A DNA stretch of 64,000 nt. Source: Uloborus plumipes. Its lineage: Eukaryota; Arthropoda; Arachnida; Araneae; Uloboridae. Where the stretch lies: the NCBI GenBank assembly GCA_038373865.1, contig JAXGGA010001677.1:80056-144055 (forward strand). Direction: 5' to 3'. A model generated the notes under the pieces. That model saw nothing but the letters and a program-made list of their open reading frames with translations. It made no database searches and was not told where the DNA came from. The translations under genes and the position numbers were made by a program. Shown here piece by piece: positions 58,686-64,000 of the stretch. Each line of letters opens with the position of its first letter. Position 1 is the first letter of the stretch.

Positions 58686-58994
58686 AATGCAAAAAAATAA
58701 TGTTTTACAGTATAATACGTCTAATTTTATGGTAATGAATTATAAAAATAGCTAATTTTCAGTAATAAAGTAAAATTGCTAATTTACAGTTTATTACCGT
58801 GCATTTCAGTTTTAAACTGGAACCTCTGCTGTCAGTATCATACTGCTGTTTTTATGGTATAATACAGTTAAATTTTGCGGCAACAAACTAAAATTGCTAA
58901 TTTTACAGTTTATTACTGTGCATTTTACTGTTTCCAATAGGAGCCTCGGCTGCCAGTATTATACTGTAAAAACACCAGTTCATTTTTTGCAGTG
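58686..58994 (+). mobile_element. ACAGT-rich MITE copy 4
   Basis: From AATGCAAAAAAATAATG to CAGTTCATTTTTTGCAGTG, with the same internal words as copy 3 (CTGTCAGTATCATACTG, TTTTACAGTTTATTACTGTG). It lies about 1.2 kb from copy 3 in the same orientation. Confidence 0.75.
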
Positions 58995-59099
58995 TAGCAG
59001 ATTTAAGCCTTGAAGGTATGACTTTCGTTTTACAGAGAATTCTTTAAGGGAAAGTCTAATTTAGCTCTGACTGCATACAATAGGTGGGAGCGCGATCTG

Positions 59100-59335
59100 T
59101 CAACATTTTCGTAATTTAGATCCAAATCAGAGACGGAACAATTTCTGGTTCAGCACCTCTCAGAGGTATTGATTTGCAATGAAAACGTGGGGGAATTTGC
59201 GATTCCAACAAATTTAACGTACCACAGTCACCATCAACGAACACGGTGGAACGTCGACCGGCTGACATTGAAACTAAGAACCCTCCAGTTACTAGTTAAA
59301 TGCTAACACGATCAGGCCATCATGATCTCGAGAAA
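59100..59335 (-). mobile_element. Old copy of SINE family 2
   Basis: On the plus strand TTCTGGTTCAGCACCTCTCAGAGGTATTG, GTCACCATCAACGAACACGG, GTCGACCGGCTGACATTG and AACACGATCAGGCCATCATG align in order with the minus-strand copy at 51945-52244, at perhaps 70-75% identity. The B box is worn. Older than the 52-kb copies. Confidence 0.55.
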
Positions 59336-60902
59336 TCTGATCTCTCTGTGTCTTCCTATGTGGCTGTTTTGAGCTCATAGATTTAATTCATTTTTATTAA
59401 AGTCGACCTGTTTTAATTCTCACTTAAATAAGCAACAAGAGTTGAGAACATTAAAATAAGGGTAGCCAAGCAATTTCCATTTCAGTAGTTTCTAGGTGCC
59501 CCATAGAGAGCACTCTTTACTAGTCAAATATTGTAATGATCCGTCTGGCATGAACCATATCTTTTCAAACTGTAGGCCATTTCGACACTAAGGATTGTTT
59601 TAAATTTGAATTATTGTCATTTTACAAAGGTTAGATTTCTCAAAGGATTGTTATAGCATTCTAATCACTTGTTTCCCCAGCTTGTCTTAGGTAATTAATT
59701 CTCTTTGAGTGGCAATTGACCTAATATTGCCTAAATAGAAGATCTTGATCTTGATATACGTTTAGAAAAGCTGTTTTACCAAAAACAATAAACAACAATA
59801 AGGAGCAAGACTAAAAATAAACCCGTTTAAACGTGCCTTTAAAAAAATCAGTCGCAAGGCTTTAACTAAATATTCCTACGATTAAAACAATCTCAAGTCG
59901 TTTTGTCCGTTACAGCTGAGTAATTGACACCCAGTAGTTTTATAATAAGCTACTACTATGTCTAGATATTTTTTTCTTTTAAAATGCATATAACAATTTT
60001 TTGCACTTTTGTTTACATGAATTCAAATCCCTATCCTTGAATTTTATCTCCATGTCTAATCCCGGTTTGAAAAAAAACCCTGAAAAGAGAACGTTTCCTT
60101 TCACATGTCGGGGTTTTCCTCGTGTTTTAAAGCTTTTTCGAAATTCTTGGCATTTGCTTGTCCGCTTTGTATTTATGCGGCACAAATTCTGGTATTATGT
60201 ATTCGAGTTTATGTATACGAGTTTTCTCGTTTGACATGTGGGACTGCGGAAAGAGCAAGAGATGAACTTATGAATTTTGTTTGGAAAATAAGAAGACTTT
60301 GGACGGATATTTTTGTACGGATATCAATTTATTCCAGATTCCTGAATAAACTCAAACAGTTTCAACATCGAAAGTTGATGTTTGAAGCTCATAAATAAGA
60401 ACATGATGCAAATATTTTTTTCCCGTTTCTGTCGAAAACAGTTAAATAGTATAAAATATCGATGCGTCTGCTATCGGATTTTTTTCAGAACTTCCACGTT
60501 CCTTTCAGACTGCTAGCACGGAATATTCGGAACAAAATTTGGGTTGTTTTTCCAAAAAGGAAAAACTGCGTATTGAGGGCAAAAAAAAAAAAAAAAAAAA
60601 AAAAAATCATCTTCATACATTTAGTTCTTATTGCTCTAATTCACTTTCTCAATCGCGCTAAGTGTCTTAAATTGGTCACAGTAAAATTATAATTGTTTTG
60701 AATGAAATAAATGAAGCTGAAAATTAAATAACGTAAACTTACTACAATTAAATTATATTGATATTTCATTGTTTTGTCATTTAAATATGCGTTAGTTATT
60801 GATTCTTTTGTTTTACTTGACAATAAATTTAAATGTTTTTTATAATTCATTACTATAATCATCAAGATTATTATTATTGTTTTTTCATAGTAGCTAAATA
60901 GT
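59336..60902. other. AT-rich sequence, one doubtful open frame
   Basis: A 97-codon ATG frame at 60105-60398 (+) begins MSGFSSCFKAFSKFLAFACP, has a hydrophobic stretch (CIYAAQILVLCIRVYVYEF) and a basic/aromatic tail ending KLMFEAHK. No splice, promoter or family evidence supports it, so it stays uncalled. A 28-bp A-tract is at 60580-60606. Confidence 0.35.
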
Positions 60903-61132
60903 CTCATTTAAGTTAGTCAACATTTCTCATTCACTTTGTATTTCCATAAAAGATTACACAAATTTTTGTATCTACTCCTTCCATTAAAGCTTAAAGCATT
61001 TGTAAGAGTTTACTATGCTCATTTAAGTTAGTCAACATTTCTCATTCACTTTGTATTTCCATAAAAGATTACACAAATCTTTGTATCTACTCCTTCCATT
61101 AAAGCTTAAAGCATTTGTAAGAGTTTACTATG
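60903..61132 (+). repeat. 115-bp tandem duplication
   Basis: CTCATTTAAGTTAGTCAACA starts at 60903 and 61018. The two units are almost identical (AAATTTTTG / AAATCTTTG) and both end AAGAGTTTACTATG. A very recent duplication. Confidence 0.95.
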
Positions 61133-62172
61133 CTTAAAGTTGTTAAACAATTTGATGTTTCAAGAATCGATGTTTTTGTGTCGATATTATCGATATTTAA
61201 ATCTTTAACACAAATGTTTTGACGCTTGTATAGCAGCCCTAATCATTGACTAGATTAATGTACCCTTGATCTCATTGCTCACTACCTCCGAACTTAAAGG
61301 GTTATGTGTATCATATCACTTAAATTCAGGTTTATGTTTGATGCAGAGGAATAGCTTCCACCCACAAATATATATTCATCAATTGTCAGGACACAATCAA
61401 GTTTTGAAATCTATATTGACTAAATGGGACTTATTAAGGATTAAATGTTGTTTTAAAAGTCTAAAGGTAAAATTTCAAACACATACTAAAAATTTGCATT
61501 TCGTGTAACAGTCGTTCTAAGATCGATTTTAATTATAAGACAACTATCCCTTAAACATGACAGAAACTGAACTTACCATCATCGACACGTATTCTTACCA
61601 CCCTATCATCATTCATTACATTTAAATGACATCAAGTTTATAACATCCCTTGCAAAGCTTGAACATATCACATGAAGCGAAGAAGAGTAGACAGTTTTAG
61701 TTAGTTGTGGTACGGTGACTCTATAATTTGAGTTCTGTAAGATTTCTGAGGCATTAAATATAACTGGAGTGACAGCTCGGTGAAAGTGAAACGGATTGGG
61801 GTTCGAAATGGGAACACATAGTGTCATTATGTTTCATCAATATAATTCGCATCATTGAATTGAAAATTAAACAGAAAATGAATGTCAGGTTATATTACAG
61901 CTTATAACATACACGAATTGTCCATTTTGGTTTTAAGGCCCTGTAAATGCTTCTTTTGATTAAATTTTATTTGTAATTAAAAACTCTACATTCAGCAAAT
62001 GACCAATTTTCTGTTTAAATATTGTAAGTTATCCTACAGCACTGGTCATGTGCCGCTGGTAACCGTTCTACAAGTGTTTCTCATAGTATGATGAAGAGTT
62101 TTTCGCTCTAGAAACGTTTTTCAAGTTTGTTTTATTTTTCTTTTCATCATCCAAAGACTATGGCGTTTAACT
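61133..62172. other. AT-rich sequence without recognised feature
   Basis: Small frames at 61266-61508 (+) and 61609-61827 (-) have no domain or splice support. Confidence 0.45.
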
Positions 62173-62217
62173 CCCCTTTATTTAAAGCAAAAACATACTT
62201 TGCTTTAAATAAAGGGG
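62173..62217. repeat. Perfect 19-bp stem hairpin
   Basis: CCCCTTTATTTAAAGCAAA and its complement TTTGCTTTAAATAAAGGGG are separated by about 7 bases. Flanking A/T composition does not suggest a transposon. Short cruciform or MITE relic. Confidence 0.9.
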
Positions 62218-62479
62218 ATTATGATATACTGGGTGAACCAAAAGTTTGCTCTGATTACTAATATTTCATATGCTCAAACTATTACAACTATACATAGATT
62301 TGTTTGAAAGCATTGTAAATATTTTTATGCTTTTTTAAAAGACTATTTTAACCCTTTTATCAAACATGTCAGAGATAAAAGAAATTCATAATATTTTCCT
62401 TAACATGTTTGAATATAATTTTTTGTCCATACCGTAATGTAATACCGCTCTTTCTGAAAAAATACTTTTATCATATGCA

Positions 62480-63100
62480 TTAAATTTACAACAAACCATT
62501 CCCACAAAAATAGGTTGCACTATTTCATTTAAAGAAGGATAAAAATTCTCCATCGGCTTCGTATTGTAAACTTTATACGTTGCAGTATTCTTCTTGCAAG
62601 TAACCCAAGCGTTGTAAGCAGATAATAACGGTTGCCTAGGTATACAAAAAATGCATGTACTGTAGTCATCATATGCCTGAAATGCCGGATACATCCATCC
62701 CACGCAAAAAACGAAGAACGAAAACGAAATTCCCCTCCCAAGTGTTGTCTCATTATTAAATTCCATCAAGATATAAGCCACAAAAAATATTTTTAATTTA
62801 TCATCTAAACTTACAACAAATCACTTGCAGAAAAATAAGTAATATTGCTTCATTTATAGAAGCATTTCAAATTTTACATCGCTACTAATTATAAACTAAA
62901 TATTTTGCAGTCTTTTTCTTGCAAGTAACCCAAGCATCACAATCGGATAACAACGGTTGCCTAAGTATACAAACAACGTATGTACTGTAGTCATCATATG
63001 CTTGAAATGCCGGATACATCCATTTCAAGGGAAAAAGAAAAACCAAATTCACCGCCCAAGTGTTGTCTCATTATTGAATTCCAGCAAGATATAAGCCCCA
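62480..63100 (-). repeat. About 320-bp tandem duplication with exon-like core
   Basis: Two units (62480-62780 and about 62806-63100), roughly 80% identical, share TCTTGCAAGTAACCCAAGC, AACGGTTGCCTA(A/G)GTATAC, GTACTGTAGTCATCATATG, GAAATGCCGGATACATCC and CAAGTGTTGTCTCATTATT. On the minus strand both keep an open stretch: unit 1 WMYPAFQAYDDYSTCIFC ... PLLSAYNAWVTCKK, unit 2 WMYPAFQAYDDYSTYVVC ... PLLSDCDAWVTCKK. Unit 1 is open for 131 codons (62386-62781). Unit 2 is broken upstream of WMYP. Either a duplicated exon of an unknown gene or a non-coding duplication whose frame survives by chance. Confidence 0.45.
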
Positions 63101-63450
63101 ATGAGCTCAAGGATCTCAACTGATCTTTAAGAGGCCGCATCAGCTTAACTTCGGGGAGCAAGCGAGTGATTATAATTAGAAACTTTTATCTGATGAGTTA
63201 GATTAAGAGATTAGCACTTCTGTCCAGTAATTGGATTATTGGAAGTAAAAGGGGAAATTGGATTCGATAAGGAATTAAATCTGAACGGAAATGAACTTTG
63301 CGATAAACAAAATGCTGAGCCTTTCCTTTGCCGAGACGTTTGTGTTTGATTTTTTTTTTTTTTGGAGGTCGGTAGTAATTTGAACAAATTAGTTGCCATC
63401 GTCGATGATACTCTGAGAGGGAAATTAGAGTGACGTAGAGTATTATTCGG
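63101..63450. other. Complex, repeat-poor island, possible regulatory element
   Basis: Balanced composition and dense GATA/homeodomain-type words: TTATCTGATGAG, GATTAAGAGATTAG, AATTGGATTATTGG, TATAATTAGAAAC, TCGATAAGG. The overlapping minus-strand frames (63198-63500) lack protein character. Regulatory role is inference. Confidence 0.27.
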
Positions 63451-64000
63451 AAAATAATTAAGAAAATTAGAAATATGGGTTTAGGTGCTGTATTTTGCAT
63501 TTTGAACAGTTACAAGCACACACAACCATGCGACAAAAATGTGAAATTAATAATTAATGCCTTATTGAAGTGAATAACATGCATGAAAATCTGATTATGT
63601 TTTTGCTGTTGTTCTTAAAATACTAATTTACGATGCAGTATTTTTGTGATTATTTTGAAGCATGTTATCCAAAAAAAAAAAAAAAAGAAACAAGGTGAAA
63701 TACTAAATGCATTGTCGCATAAAATAGATCCACGTACACTAGGCGGGGAAGGAAAGCTAACGCAAAATGTGTAAAGCGGTCATCTTAAAAAATGCTTGCT
63801 CAAAATTTCCGAGTGTAATATATTCTCCATTGGGTATGACGTAGTAGTATATGAAAGTTCTTCTTTAGGTATTTCTTATCTATAACTTATGGAGAAATAA
63901 GTTTAGGTTTATAGAAACATACATTACATAGAATAGTTTGATCTTTTAACTTTATCAGTAAAAAATGTATGGAAGTTAAAGCAATTAATAAAATGGACAT
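63451..64000. other. AT-rich sequence to the window end
   Basis: Contains a 16-bp A-tract at 63671. No feature recognised. Confidence 0.5.

Noticed and set aside
60105..60398. 97-codon frame with a hydrophobic N-terminal segment
   Set aside because: No homology recognised, no promoter, polyadenylation or splice evidence; kept only as a note within the gap entry.

Overview
This window is nuclear DNA of a large, AT-rich, intron-bearing metazoan genome. The mix of mariner and Tc1 transposases, tRNA-headed SINEs, CR1/L2-like LINE sequence, hAT and piggyBac MITEs and long ATT microsatellites suggests an arthropod. A chelicerate such as a spider is my guess from general resemblance only; nothing here proves it. 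There is no sign of bacterial or organellar organisation: no operons, no rRNA and no CRISPR.

Host coding content is almost nil. The best candidate is a cryptic 3'-terminal exon at 50668-50894 (+). It has a branch-point-like sequence, a polypyrimidine tract and an AG acceptor, then 74 codons and a stop, with a lysine/arginine-rich stretch. A second exon-like segment (18508-18633, ATG to a CAG|GTAAGG donor) lies inside a transposon. A duplicated exon-like segment at 62.5-63.1 kb is weaker. Three complex, repeat-poor islands (6.56-6.90, 40.94-41.23 and 63.09-63.45 kb) look more like regulatory DNA than transposon.

Layout. 0-9 kb: the end of an iterated-motif element, two hAT MITEs with perfect 8-bp target duplications, an ACAGT-rich MITE hit by another insertion, another hAT MITE, and a MITE carrying two TGACGTCA sites. 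9.47-14.6 kb: a repeat containing a 3.45-kb palindrome (ACTA duplication) that itself carries a piggyBac-type MITE (TTAA) and a hAT MITE, plus a further hAT MITE at 13.84 kb. 15.2-20.0 kb: a dead mariner split by a 3570-bp TA-flanked element that contains another TA-flanked element. 22.2-23.9 kb: an element with iterated GTTACCGATCTGA. 24.5-25.4 kb: a palindrome running into 273-bp tandem repeats. 25.5-32.7 kb: several tRNA-like SINE heads, 61-bp tandem repeats and TIR elements. 32.7-35.0 kb: a foldback around an ATT array. 36.6-37.6 kb: a TTAA-flanked MITE. 42.2-43.1 kb: a 5'-truncated LINE, followed by another TTAA-flanked MITE. 44.1-45.3 kb: a near-perfect 142-bp hairpin and a third copy of the hAT MITE. 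48.5-50.2 kb: a nearly intact Tc1 element inside an ACAGT MITE. 51.6-52.5 kb: a SINE inside a SINE inside a piggyBac-like MITE. 52.7-56.2 kb: a non-autonomous LTR retrotransposon with very unequal LTRs. 56.5-57.0 kb: a SINE ending in four 80-bp tandem units. The rest is AT-rich intergenic or intronic sequence.

The recurring theme is transposon-like segments that each carry their own short motif repeated several times, in direct and inverted orientation and often near the ends. Such arrays could be transposase-binding or host-factor sites. Boundaries were read by eye and may be off by a few bases.
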